A stretch of 64,000 nt of DNA. Origin: Voacanga thouarsii (taxonomy: Eukaryota > Streptophyta > Magnoliopsida > Gentianales > Apocynaceae). The notes beneath the pieces were generated by a model, which did no database searches, had not been told where the DNA came from, and worked only from the letters and a program-made list of their open reading frames with translations. The position numbers and the translations under genes are program-made. Where the stretch lies: the NCBI GenBank assembly GCA_026120185.1, contig JANUWF010002024.1:1116001-1180000 (forward strand), in the 5' to 3' direction. Positions 35,000 through 45,493 of this stretch are shown one piece after another (position 1 is the stretch's first letter; each line of letters opens with the position of its first letter).

Positions 35000-35012
35000 A
35001 AGGAGGGGAGGA
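35000..35012 (+). other. Polypurine tract of gypsy C
   Basis: AAGGAGGGGAGGA lies directly before the 3' LTR TGTGAAAC and would prime plus-strand synthesis. Confidence 0.9.
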
Positions 35013-35251
35013 TGTGAAACCCCACCTAAAACCAACCCTAGAGTAAGGGGGTCGGGAATGCATATCATATTATTTTGCATGAAATATATGTTTTTGAATG
35101 ATTTTATGTGCTTTAGAATCGTGGATTATAGGTTTAAATGCTTAGTTATGCTTGTTGAATAGGAGGTGTAAAATGGTAATTTTACTTGAGGTCAGAATAG
35201 GGAGATAACTTGAGGAGTAGATAAGAAAAATATGTGGGTGAGGAACTAAGA

Positions 35252-35330
35252 ACAAGAGTTAGTGTGGTTTAGTGGTTAGAGCTTGGTAAATTAATTTCTA
35301 AGGTCATGAGTTGAAATCCCATCATTTAAG
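35252..35330 (+). repeat. tRNA-like sequence in the 3' LTR of gypsy C
   Basis: Second copy of the block at 25657-25735. The A box-like start is at 35265 and the B box-like GAGTTGAAATCCC ends at 35320, again 56 bases apart. Confidence 0.5.
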
Positions 35331-36904
35331 TTTTATCATGATTATCTTCATTAAGTTTGAATTTTTGTTTTCTTGCATTCCATAAAAATAGGAATGTTGT
35401 CTTAGGGGAGACATGAAGAGGATGTCTTAATCTTATCCTCATGTCCTAAAAAGAATTCTAGAGGAATTCTTGTCCTATTTATCACCTCTAACTTGTCCTA
35501 ACATCTTTATCCATTAAATCTCTTCTCTTGAATTCCAAAAAAAAAAATTTCTGGGATAATTCCTCCTCCTTGAATTTCGAAAATCAGCTTTGGGGGTTAG
35601 GGAGTTGGCCGAAAATAGGAGGGTAAATAGGAAGGGTTCCAAGAGAAAATCAATCACCATGAAAGGACCTTCAAATCTACCTTCATGTTGTTCATACTTT
35701 AGTGGAAAGAAATTTGGAAATTTTCCAGAATTGTCGCAGACCCTTTCTTCGAAAATTCAGGCCATAATCCCATTCATTTGCTTCCAAGAAAATGGTCATT
35801 TTATGTGGCTTGGAAGCTAGAAAAACTGTGCAAATTTCGGACTGCACAAAACAGCCCCAAACCAGAAAAAAAACTGGGCATTTCGCATCTTGCAATCAAG
35901 GAAATGAAGCTGTTTTTAGTTCACCTTCAAGCCAGCAAATCTCTTCTGTATTTGTCCAGAAATAAGGCTGAAAAACCAACTTTGGAAGACCCTCAAACAC
36001 CCCAGAAGAACCTCTGAAAATCGAGCTAAGAGTGTGCAAAATTCTGCACAAAAAATTCTGCAATCTTCGAAAATTCTAAACAACTTGAAACCAGAATTTT
36101 CCAGCCTTGCTTCCTTCTAGCCTAAGGCCGAAAATCATCTCCAACCTCTGTAAAAATTGAACTTGCTCAGCTGTAGACTGAACACCATAAACCCCACTCT
36201 TACCTTGAGCATAAGGACTCCATAGCTGCACCACAAAACACTCCTAAAATCACTCCATTCAAACTCTTTTGAACTTCAAATAATTTCAGCATTTTACTCC
36301 ATTAAAATCACTCTTGCATTAGGCTAATTAACCAGAATTTTCTCTGCCTTCATGGACTGAATTTCGGCCAGCCTTGAGCAACATTAACCTTCAATCATTT
36401 CAGGAAAAACTCCATGTTCAGCCGGCACCATTGAAAGACATAGAAACCTCTCTTGATCAAAACACCATAGCTAACCTCTTACCTTAAACCTCTCCACTAT
36501 TTCCTCCATTTAAATTTCAAAAAAACCGGATCATCCTCTCTCCTTCTTGCTGAAAACCGAAACCCTCACTCATTCCATACCATTCGTCCAGCCTTCTACC
36601 AAAATTCGTGCAGCATTCTTCCAAATTCTCTCCATTTTCACCTAGAACACCAAGAACACACACTAACCTTCTTCAAGCCTAACCCTATTCTAAACACCTC
36701 CAATCACTCTCAAACACTCCAAATCACTTCCATTTAATCCCTAAACCTTATTTCTGGTATTTATAACACAAAACCTCGCAAACAAAAATTTTCAAGCGAA
36801 TCGAAATCAACCTTTTTCTTGAAGGTCACAAGAACATCAATAAGGTAAGTCAAGAACAACTTTCTTATTCATCTTCTTCCATTCGATTATATCATTCTAA
36901 TGAT

Positions 36905-36919
36905 CTCTCACTCACTCAC

Positions 36920-36970
<51 letters not shown>
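36905..36970 (+). repeat. CTCA then CT microsatellite in the 3' LTR of C
   Basis: About four CTCA units followed by about 24 CT units, at the position of the CA/CT tract in the 5' LTR. Confidence 0.9.
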
Positions 36971-36973
<3 letters not shown>

Positions 36974-39170
36974 AACCGAAATGGTTGATCAAACATCAAC
37001 CATGATCGTTTGTTTCGTTGGACCATTCAAGACACTCCATCGCGCGTGGACCTTCTTTTGTCTTCTTCAAAGTACTTGACAATCAAGTATTCATTCTTAA
37101 ATCTCTCTTATTAAATTCTAAAATCATGTCTCTTAGGTGTTGATAGGGAGATGGAATATGATTAGGAGATTGAGTATATGCATAAAGGGATTGGGGTTAG
37201 GACATGATGATTGTTGTATATGACTAGGATATATGTATTTTCCTTTCGAATCATTGTATGTTCTTCATGCTTAATGAATTTTATGGATATTTGAAGCATG
37301 ATTAGATATTATGACACCAAAGGTGATTAGGCTTTTATGTTCTTACTTTTCCATGGAAACCATGATTGATGATTATGCTTAGTAGGATTTTGGCCATGTG
37401 ATGGTATGCGATAGTTCAAGTGTATGTTCATGAATGGAATGGTTTATTGTTTGATGATGGAGAACGTGATCATGAATCTTTTCTAGCACTAGGAAAATCA
37501 TGATAAGAGATTATTTTCTTATTAATTCTAGGTTATATTCATTAATAAATTTTATTACAAAAAAATTAGAATTACTACTATAGTTTCCTTCAAAATTCGA
37601 AACACTAGGGGATTTGGATTGGAATATTCAATTAGACTATTAATATTTTTAAACAAAAATTTAATAAAATTCATTTATTACTAATTAATTATTATCTATT
37701 AAAAAAATTAATTAATTAAAAATTAATTAATTTATTATTTATTTATAATAAAGCTATTTTTAAATTATCATTTATTAAAATTATTTAGGACTTAATATTA
37801 TTTAAAATTCAAACCTTGGTTTATTTATTAATAATAATACTCAAGAATTATTATTTGAGTCTATAATTTATTAGCAATTATTTTAGAACCCCTAGTTATT
37901 TTAACTTATCAAACTAGACTTATTTTATAAAATTCTTTAGCATCTAGCCTTAAAGCTTAGGACATTAAGGTCATGGTTGTAACTAGTTGAGCTAAGAATT
38001 ATTTATGTAAGACAGGTATAGCTTGAATGTGACCTTATGTTTTGTGTTTACCTCAGGCGGGGTTAGGTCAGCCTTGGGAGACTTTTGAGTTTGAGCAAGC
38101 AAAGAAGCAGGTAAGCTCCTGCATGGAGTTTTGTGAAGACCAAAAGTTATTGTGGCAAGCAAATGCAATGTATATGGACATTTATTTGTAAAGGCAATTA
38201 AGGACTGTTTTTCCTTTTTATTTCGGTCAAGCAAATCATTTGGAAATTGAACAAGAAGTTTTATACAAATCTAAACTTTTTCTAAAACCCAACTTGACTA
38301 GACTTTTGGAAACCCTTAATTGCTATTTCTAAATAAAGCAAAGTTTTGATCAATTTTCTCCCAAGGGGAACAATCAACGTTGAGTACTCAATAAGGGTAG
38401 ACCACCAGGACTAGTCTTTGAAGGGTTAGGCTAAGTTTCTCAGTAGGTGGCCACCTCTGAGGGGTGAGTCCTTCCTGGATAGGATGCCAGTCCGGTAGGT
38501 TATACCGGTCCGAGCTAGCAAGTTTCAGTCATGTGGACTGTGTGTTCCGGAGTGAACAACCGGTAAGTTTGGGTGTAGAGATGGAGGAGTATCTCACCCC
38601 GGTAGGCTGTACACCTACCTTTTGTCAGCTTGCACAAAGTGTGGCATTCTGGCTGTTATTTAGTCATGGGGCCCAACGTGTGGTAACCCATGGCTACCCA
38701 TTTGAGTGGTTGTATTTATTGTGCACATGTATGGTTTGAAAAGCGAAACACCACTCTTTATTTTCAGCATTTATTTATTGCTTGCCAGCACTTTTCCTTA
38801 TGAAACTTTTACAACCTGCATACATGAGTTATTTTACCTGAAACACTCAAAGCACACACGGGCTTACTGAGATTTTTATCTCACCACCTTTTATGCCATA
38901 TTTTCAGGAAGATCCTGCTGTGGAGGTCAGTAGCTAGATTGTTGCCTATGCTTGAAGACTCATGCTATTTACTTTAAGTGTTGTTTGAGAGATTGTTGCA
39001 AATAATTTATTTTGGATTTGTGCCAGTATTTATCTTTTGGGTTGTAATAAATTTAATTTTAAAGTCTTTTGTTTTATTTTATTTTCATGTAACCTAGTTA
39101 TAAAGACCCCTTGTCCTTTAGACGGGGCGATATCCCTGGCCTTGTTGGGCCTAGGTAGTGGGGTGTTACA

Positions 39171-39175
39171 GTCTT
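39171..39175. repeat. Target site duplication of gypsy C, right copy (GTCTT)
   Basis: Matches 25413-25417 perfectly; copia B sequence resumes here. Confidence 0.95.
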
Positions 39176-39907
39176 TTTGTTCTAAGGACTGTTCAAAGTC
39201 TCGAGAGGAAAAAGATAGAATGAGTAGGATTCCTTACATTTCGGCCGTATGAAGTCTCATGTACGCCATGCTGTGTACTAGACTCGATATCTACTTTGTC
39301 GTAGACTGAGTTAGCAGATATTAGTCAAATCTTGTGGAGGTTAATTGGCAAGCTATAAATTATATTTTTAAGTATCTCAGTGGTGTGAAAGATTATATGT
39401 TGGTTTACAGAGTTGATGACTTCGTTCCTACTGGATACACAGACTCAAATTTTTAGGCAGATAAGGATGAGAGAATCTACTAGTGGATATGTCTTCACCT
39501 TGTCTGGATGAGTTGTTTCATGGAGAAGTATCAAGCAATCTTATATTGCTGACTCAACCATGAAAGTTGAGTATATGGCAGCTTCGGAAGTATCCAAGGA
39601 AGCAGTTTAGCTCCAAAAGTTCCTTTCAGAATTAGGAGTTGTGCCACACATGGATAGACCGATTGTGGTGTATTGCAATAATTCTAGAGCAATCTTGCAA
39701 TCCAAAAAACCCAGAAACCAGAAAAAGGGAAAGAACATCCAGATAAAGTACCACCTGATCCGGGATTTCATTCACAGACAAGACATTGTGGCGGAACAAA
39801 TAGCCTCAGAGAATAACCTAACAAATCCCTTCACCAAGCCTTTGGTTGTAAGTGTCTTCAAGAGACACTTAGATGCCATAGGGGTGGGCACCTACAGACT
39901 CTCTTAG
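39176..39907 (+). pseudogene. Copia B pol, part 2: RNase H and C-terminus
   Basis: Continues the RT side of B after gypsy C. Matches the corresponding part of A and E: RIPYISAV, then the RNase H region, then an open stretch at 39641-39907 (MDRPIVVYCNNSRAILQ, QIKYHLIRDF, NNLTNPFTKPL, GTYRLS) ending TAG at 39905-39907. In copia elements the C-terminal RNase H ends just before the polypurine tract, as here. Stops and a frameshift upstream (about 39249, 39313, 39456) break it. Confidence 0.9.
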
Positions 39908-39918
39908 TCTTAGAGTAT

Positions 39919-39929
39919 AAGTGGGAGAT
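39919..39929 (+). other. Polypurine tract of copia B
   Basis: AAGTGGGAGAT lies directly before the 3' LTR start TGTTGG. Confidence 0.85.
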
Positions 39930-41770
39930 TGTTGGAATATATGCCATTTAGACTAGTTTATTTGATGTAATTATCGAATTTATTAATAAAATAATTTATT
40001 CTCAAAATTTATTTGTGAATTTACATTTTATTTGTGCACGATTTTCGTTTGGAAAAGACCCATTGTGTTTAAGTAAATGATCCATATGAATGGTGGTCTT
40101 TCACAGAAAGGTATGAATCAAGGGTTACTTAACACATAAATGTTTGTTCTTAACTGATTGACAAGAATGGGAATCTCATCATGTTTAGGTTATTGTGTTA
40201 TGAATTACAAATGGAGAATGACTTACCTTTAGCCAGTGAGTAGTCCACTCACTTCATAGCATGAGCATATTTTGAATACGTAGAATATGACCTGTAATAG
40301 TGGTTTTTAAAAGTATTTAGTATAAACCCAGACTATTACTACTACAGCGTCGACAAATACTCTACCGCTTGAGTTTGAGTTGGTGGTCTGACGAAGTTAG
40401 AAGTACATACTTTGATATACTGTAGTCGAGGTTCTTTCGTAGAGCCAATATACTTGTATGTTGAGTATATGTGACTAGTTAGTTAAGACAGACTTGTACA
40501 AGATAACTTCTGTGCTATATCGCCCCTTGTGACTGTTCAAATGATCTAATTATTTAGGGCATTGGGGAATATAACTTGGATATTTACTTTAGGATAGCTC
40601 CCTTGAAAAGTGAAAATATTTCAAGAGTCATGGATTATTAGACTAGAGGTCTAAGGATGGTAGATGTCTATTAGAGAGGTGTTAGTATACTCCTCCTCTC
40701 TAAATGTACGGTGATGCGTAGAAGGGTATTTTAGTCATTAAACCTATAAGTCGAAGACTTTGCTAACATAACATTATCCTTGGGGTCAATATTTCCTTAT
40801 GGTGATATTAGAAAATATTTAAAATGTAAAATATAGCTATTTTTATAGTAGAGGTATTTTGGTCATTTTAATAACCAAGGCTATGTGTCTTTTGGTCCCT
40901 AGAATGGCCCTTAAGTCCTGAAAAATTTGGGTTAAGGAATTGGTCTTGATAATTATGAGTTTTATTTTATTTTATTTAAGTAGTCTAATTTATTTTTGGA
41001 CTAGAATAAAATAAAAGGCTTGAGAGAGAGTATATAATTTATCTAGTTTAATTGGTTAATTAATTATTCAGGGCCCAAGTCATAGATTGAATAATTAGAA
41101 AATTAATCTAAATATAAAACTAGATAAAATTTATGATATTTTATATTGGTTTATTTGGACTTGTTAATTATTTATTAGTTGTTTAATAAAGTCCATAAAA
41201 TAAATAATTAAGATTTATTATTTATGGGTGTTCAAGTCTAAGAATAAATAATTTTATCTGGCCCCATAAATAAAACTAAGGGTAAAATAAAATTATAAAT
41301 AAATAAATAAATAAATAAAAACAACACGGGATGGATGCCGTGTTGTTTTGCATGAAGGATAATAGAAAGTATGGATGCTTTCTGTTTTCATGCGGATGGA
41401 TTCTCTTTCGGGGAATTTGATGAAATGAATGGAAAATGAATTGAAGTGGAAGGACTTTGCAATTCATCATTCATCGACGAAACCCATTTCACAGAGACTA
41501 AGTTTGTGAAGCATTTATAGAAGCCAGAAAACTTATCAAACCCACTTCTTTATGCTTTCACCGGCAGTGCTGCGGGCACCATTTCGGAAGATCAAAAGCT
41601 TCGCGTGAATGAGACGCAATCGACCTTTACAAGGACGTGATCCAATAGCTTCAAACATGCTTGTACAGACATCTACTTCAGTGTGAAAAGGGTCATTCAA
41701 ACATAAAGGTAAATTTTTTGTTTTGTAAGCATATTTTCGGTTTGATAATTTTTGTCATTTTAAACTTTCA
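39930..41770 (+). repeat. 3' LTR of copia B (1841 bp)
   Basis: Begins TGTTGGAATATATGCC and ends AAACTTTCA. It parallels the two parts of the 5' LTR. The uninterrupted CTCCCTTGAAAAG here shows the original sequence at the A insertion site. Confidence 0.95.
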
Positions 41771-41775
41771 CTTCT
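41771..41775. repeat. Target site duplication of copia B, right copy (CTTCT)
   Basis: Matches 8881-8885. Confidence 0.93.
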
Positions 41776-42227
41776 ATTATTTTTTAATCGCATAAACAGA
41801 TAGAAAGATAAGTTTTTTTTTTTTTTGAAAATTAGTGGGTAAGAATTTTTTTTTGTTTATAGTTTGAAGAAAAAAGATCTATAATCTATAAAAGTGGAAG
41901 AACATTGATGCATTTTGTCTTTGAAAAATGCACCTAAAAAGAAATTTTAAAAATAAAAAAGTAGGAAGAAAACGAAATGAAAAACTTCAAAAAAATAATG
42001 AAAGGAAACATAAGAAAATACTATAAAAAAATTTTTGTTTATGAATTTTTTTTAAAAAGTATTTGAACTTTATTTTCTTGCAATAAAATCTCTATCAACC
42101 ATCAATAATAAAGTTGAGTGTTAGATTTAATGTTTTAGTACTTAGAGGAAAATAATTGAATATTTTATAAAATAAAAGGTAAGATTGTAAAAGTGACCAA
42201 ATTTGAAAGGCATTTTTACCCTTAACC
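41776..42227 (-). repeat. Right arm of the fold-back element, outer part
   Basis: The reverse complement matches 7658-8105 closely, ending in the tip GGTTAAGGGTAAAAATGC. Together with 8661-8885 it completes the right arm split by copia B. Flanks are T-rich on both sides, so a target duplication cannot be read reliably. Confidence 0.8.
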
Positions 42228-43050
42228 TTTTTTTTTTTTTCTTTGATGCATATACAATAAGATTTTGCAGAACTCATATTACTATTCTGATCACGTTTTA
42301 CGCTATTTTCCTTGCCTATACCAAACAAACTAACATCTTATTGAATTTCTTCTATCTAAACGAGATGATGCTTCAATGATGTGGCGTGCAGGAGTTAGCA
42401 GGAGCTTTTTGAGCAAGGTTTACAGGGGTTTTTGTCTAGGAATTTTTTATGGCCTCTCCAACTATAGTGAGAATTGAGTTTAATGAGTTTTGGAGTTACT
42501 AATTAGAAGGTGGGGGAATTGAGTCTGCCATAAATGGGGAGAAAGAAAGGCAAGAGTGGAGAAGGGCAGAAAAGCAGGGGGGCTTTCTTAAAATAATATT
42601 AGTTGTGAAAGGAAAAAGTGGCAAAAACAAAAAAGGAGAATAGTATTTAACATTAGGTTAACAATGTTAATTTAGTTATTGCCTTTTTAATGATTAAGTA
42701 TTAAAAACTAGTCTTGCAATTACTATTTTAGTAATAAAGTATTAAAAAGAAAATATTAAAAAATTTTATTAGGAATGTTCCAAAAAATGTCACATAAAGT
42801 GTTATAGAGAATTTGGAGCAAGTTAAAAACCTTTTTTTCTTTCTCTCCTATATTCAACTAGGCGCCTTATTTATAACAACCTCTCAAAAGAGGTCCAATT
42901 CAATTACTTAATTCATTTTTGTTTGTTTTTCCTCAATTTCAAAAATTTCAGTTGTCTATAACCGTTTAAGACAAGTTTTTCAGAGACGTCATTTAAAAAG
43001 ATAAAACAATGACTCTGCAATGTACATTTTCATTGCAATGATCATATATG
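42228..43050. other. AT-rich spacer
   Basis: No gene or mobile-element ends recognised. A purine-rich patch lies near 42500-42580, otherwise A/T runs. Confidence 0.5.
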
Positions 43051-43917
43051 TGTTAGATCAATCAATTATAGAATAAAATTATTGACTCTAGTAATTTTAA
43101 TTAGTTTAAGAGTGAAATTACATTCCTTTAGTGGAGTAGAACGTAATTAATAAATTATTTTGGATCAACAAAATAATTTATTATAGTTTAATCCAATTAT
43201 ATCCGGTTAGGTCCTTTCAGTAATTCTTAATTGTGGAACAATAAAAAATTATAAATATTTATAATTTATTAATGAAGTTTTGTAAGAAATAAAAATTATA
43301 TTTGAGATGGAATATGATAAGTTAAGATAGTTGTACTCAACTATACTTGTCTTGTTTTATTAAGACTCGTATTTGATGTAGAGTCAAATATATAAAGATA
43401 GTTGGATACATATGTTAGTTGATGGATACATATATTAGTTTAAGACTATATATCAAGGTTACGTGAGAAATAACATTTTCTCAATTTTTGCGTGAGTCCA
43501 CTATTTACAAAGAGAGAAAAAAAAATACGATTAGCATTTTTTTGGTTTCGAAAGATTACACTAAAGAAGACTTGGGGGTTTGAAGCATTATCAAACAGTC
43601 AAAAATTTCTCAAATCATATTTTTTAAGACGATATTTACGAATGTATGATTCATTTTTTACGTACTCATAATGTTTAATCTAGTTGATATATGGATATGT
43701 CGATCCTATTCCTAACAATTGATATTAGAGCCTGGTTTGATATATTTTTATATGTTAAAATTAAATCTTTATTAATATATTAGTTAAGTGATGTAGGAAT
43801 AATACATTTATATTCATGGTGAATAGTTTGATTAATTCAAAATAATTTTATGGTCATAATTTTTTATTTGATGAATATGTATAAGTATTATTGAATCATG
43901 TAACAAAATGGGTAAAT
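43051..43917 (+). mobile_element. Copia-like remnant F: LTR, primer site and start of internal region
   Basis: Bases 43051-43717 start TGTTAG and end CTAACA, a perfect 6-bp terminal inverted repeat as in LTRs. Two bases later TGATATTAGAGC (43720-43731) resembles the initiator methionine tRNA primer site with two changes. About 190 bases of degenerate internal sequence follow, with a gag-like MVNSLINSK start near 43818. No second LTR is seen, so this is a truncated copy of a different family from A and B. Confidence 0.7.
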
Positions 43918-44061
43918 TATGTCTCCATGTTTCCCTTCTGAATCTTTATTTTTATTTTATTATGTTAAAAAAATGCAAATGTTCGGGCACTAGAGAAAAG
44001 CAAAATCTCTATGGTGGCAATAGCGGCGTGCAAAACAGAAGATTTTCTCTTGTGCAAGCAT
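43918..44061 (+). other. Flank left of the MULE
   Basis: Short stretch joining remnant F to the MULE. It would be continuous with 53660 onwards before the MULE inserted. An open frame crosses the restored junction for a short way but has no recognisable domain. Confidence 0.4.
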
Positions 44062-44062
44062 G
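44054..44062. repeat. MULE target site duplication, left copy (GCAAGCATG)
   Basis: Repeated at 53651-53659. Nine bases is the usual Mutator-type length. The last G could instead belong to the element tip GGGTTTTTG, giving 8 bp. Confidence 0.85.
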
Positions 44063-44122
44063 GGTTTTTGACCAAAATGGTGAGCTTTCAAAAAGGAACT
44101 CTGGATAGGGGAACAAAATTCG
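44062..44122 (+). repeat. MULE left terminal inverted repeat
   Basis: Matches the reverse complement of 53590-53650, with the first 36 bases identical (from GGGTTTTTGACC to TTTCAAAAAGGA) and about six mismatches beyond. Confidence 0.92.
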
Positions 44123-44147
44123 GGCGGGGGGGGTACTGTTGTAGGGA

Positions 44148-44401
44148 CCTTGTGTCTGCCAAACATGAGGTGCGTTGGAACCTCGCGTCTGGCAGATGTG
44201 AGGTCTATTCCCCTAGAATTTCCTAAATAAACTGCAAAAATTTCTTCAAACGCATTAAATGCGTGAATGGCGGCGCTCCTACCTCGTGTGTAACAAACAC
44301 GAGATGTGTCCTTGTGACAGCGTGGGCGTCAAATTGCATCTCGTGTCTACCAGGCACGAGGTGCATGGATTTTATTATACCTCGTGTCCGGTAGACACGA
44401 G
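44148..44401. repeat. Sub-terminal hairpin cluster, MULE left end
   Basis: Five imperfect palindromes of 22-29 bases at 44148-44170, 44181-44203, 44282-44303, 44336-44364 and 44380-44401. The arms are variants of CCTCGTGTC and GACACGAGG around a 5-base centre. The same motif occurs at the other end of the element. Confidence 0.88.
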
Positions 44402-44479
44402 ATTTGATTTCCTCAAACAACTTATCATTTGTCTGCATTGGAATTCTATTTAACAAAAACATTGAATTTTGTTTTTTGA

Positions 44480-45490
44480 ATTTCACATTAATTCTTTAAC
44501 AAAAATATTATTATATATGGATGTGTAATTTTAGTTCTATTTAATTTAATTTTTTATTTAAATAAACGATTATATTTAATAAATTTTTTTATTTAGTCCC
44601 GTTCACAGTATACAATCACAATTATCTGTATTAAAATTTTAAATTATTTTAATTCTCAATTAATACGAAAATTAAATCTTAATTTATTTTTATAGTAAAA
44701 AATGACAATAAATTTTAATCCTTTTAATTTATTTTATTATTTATCTTTAATCCATTAAACATAATATTTTTGAAAAATAATTTAATATTTTTCTAATTCC
44801 TTTAAATTTAAATTTAATTTTTAGAGTTTAATTTATTATTTTGGATGCTAAAATTTAATTACAATTATATATAAAAACTAATTATAATTAATTTTAAATG
44901 TCAATAACATACACCTAAAATCTTCACAAGGTTTGACAATTTGATTTCTTTGCATGATTTCTCTATAGAGAAATCCTATAGCAAAAAACATGACTTCTCT
45001 GCATGGCAAAAATTCTTTAGCAAAAAACATTTAGCAATTTTTTTTAATTTTACATTAATTCTTTAGCAAAAATATTATTATATGTAGACATGTAATTTTT
45101 GCTCTATTTAATTTAATTTTTATTTAAATAAATTATTATATTCAATAATTTTTTTTATTTAGTTCCATTCACAGTATAAAATCACAATTATTTTAATTAA
45201 AATTTTAAATAATTTTAAATCTCAATTAATACTAAAATTGAATGTTAATATATTTTTATCGTCAAAAAGATGGCAATAATTTTTAATCTTTTAAATTTAT
45301 TTTATTATTTATCTTTAATCCTTTAAACATAATATTTTTAAAACAATTATTTACTATTTTTCTAATTCCTTTAAATTTAATTCTAAATTTTAGAGTTTAA
45401 TTTATTATTTTGGATGCTAAAATTTAATTACAATTATATATAAAAATTAATTATAATTAATTTTTAAATGTCAAAAGCGTACACATAAAA
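44480..45490. repeat. Two-copy direct repeat of about 445 bp near the MULE left end
   Basis: Copy 1, about 44480-44930, and copy 2, about 45048-45490, are offset by about 568 bases. Both run from CATTAATTCTTTA(A/G)CAAAA through TTTATTATTTTGGATGCTAA to TTAATTTT(T)AAATGTCAA. About 118 bases of unrelated sequence lie between them. AT-rich, non-coding; the second copy ends just past the PMD stop codon. Confidence 0.85.
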
Positions 45491-45493
45491 TCG

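Larger units (their letters stand above)
25418..39170 (+). mobile_element. Gypsy element C: chromovirus-type LTR retrotransposon, 13.75 kb
   Basis: Complete structure: LTRs 25418-29581 and 35013-39170, primer site 29584-29596, an extra ORF, gag, protease-RT-RNase H-integrase, a chromodomain, polypurine tract, and perfect GTCTT target duplications. The order RT before integrase defines Ty3/gypsy. The C-terminal chromodomain and MAPRRR-type gag start point to chromoviruses, probably Tekay/Del by its very long LTRs (about 4.16 kb); this clade call is from memory. The two LTRs differ by only about eight bases in the first 250 I aligned by eye, so C is probably the youngest insertion here. Gag-pol is broken by stops and frameshifts. 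Confidence 0.95.
35013..39170 (+). repeat. 3' LTR of gypsy C (4158 bp)
   Basis: Collinear with 25418-29581, with scattered substitutions, small indels and a different microsatellite. Ends GGGGTGTTACA before GTCTT. It holds no convincing gene. Confidence 0.95.
8886..41770 (+). mobile_element. Copia element B, outer member of the nest
   Basis: Ty1/copia LTR retrotransposon in plus orientation. Its parts are: 5' LTR 8886-9560 plus 19321-20484; primer binding site 20487-20498; gag from 22254; protease, integrase and reverse transcriptase to 25412; RNase H at 39176-39907; polypurine tract; and 3' LTR 39930-41770. CTTCT flanks both ends. Two later insertions, A in the 5' LTR and C in pol, account for 23.5 kb. 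The remainder is about 9.4 kb, the same as element A of this family. The order protease-integrase-RT-RNase H defines copia. LTRs of about 1.84 kb would suit the Angela/Tork side of copia, but that is only a guess. Many stops and frameshifts make it non-autonomous. Confidence 0.95.

Noticed and set aside
35692..36017. Paired ORFs on both strands, repeated at 26099-26424
   Set aside because: Both lie in gypsy LTR copies and have no domain; open frames are short and not protein-like.
43908..44226. Short ORFs crossing the MULE left end
   Set aside because: They run through the terminal repeat and element boundary and have no domain; chance frames.
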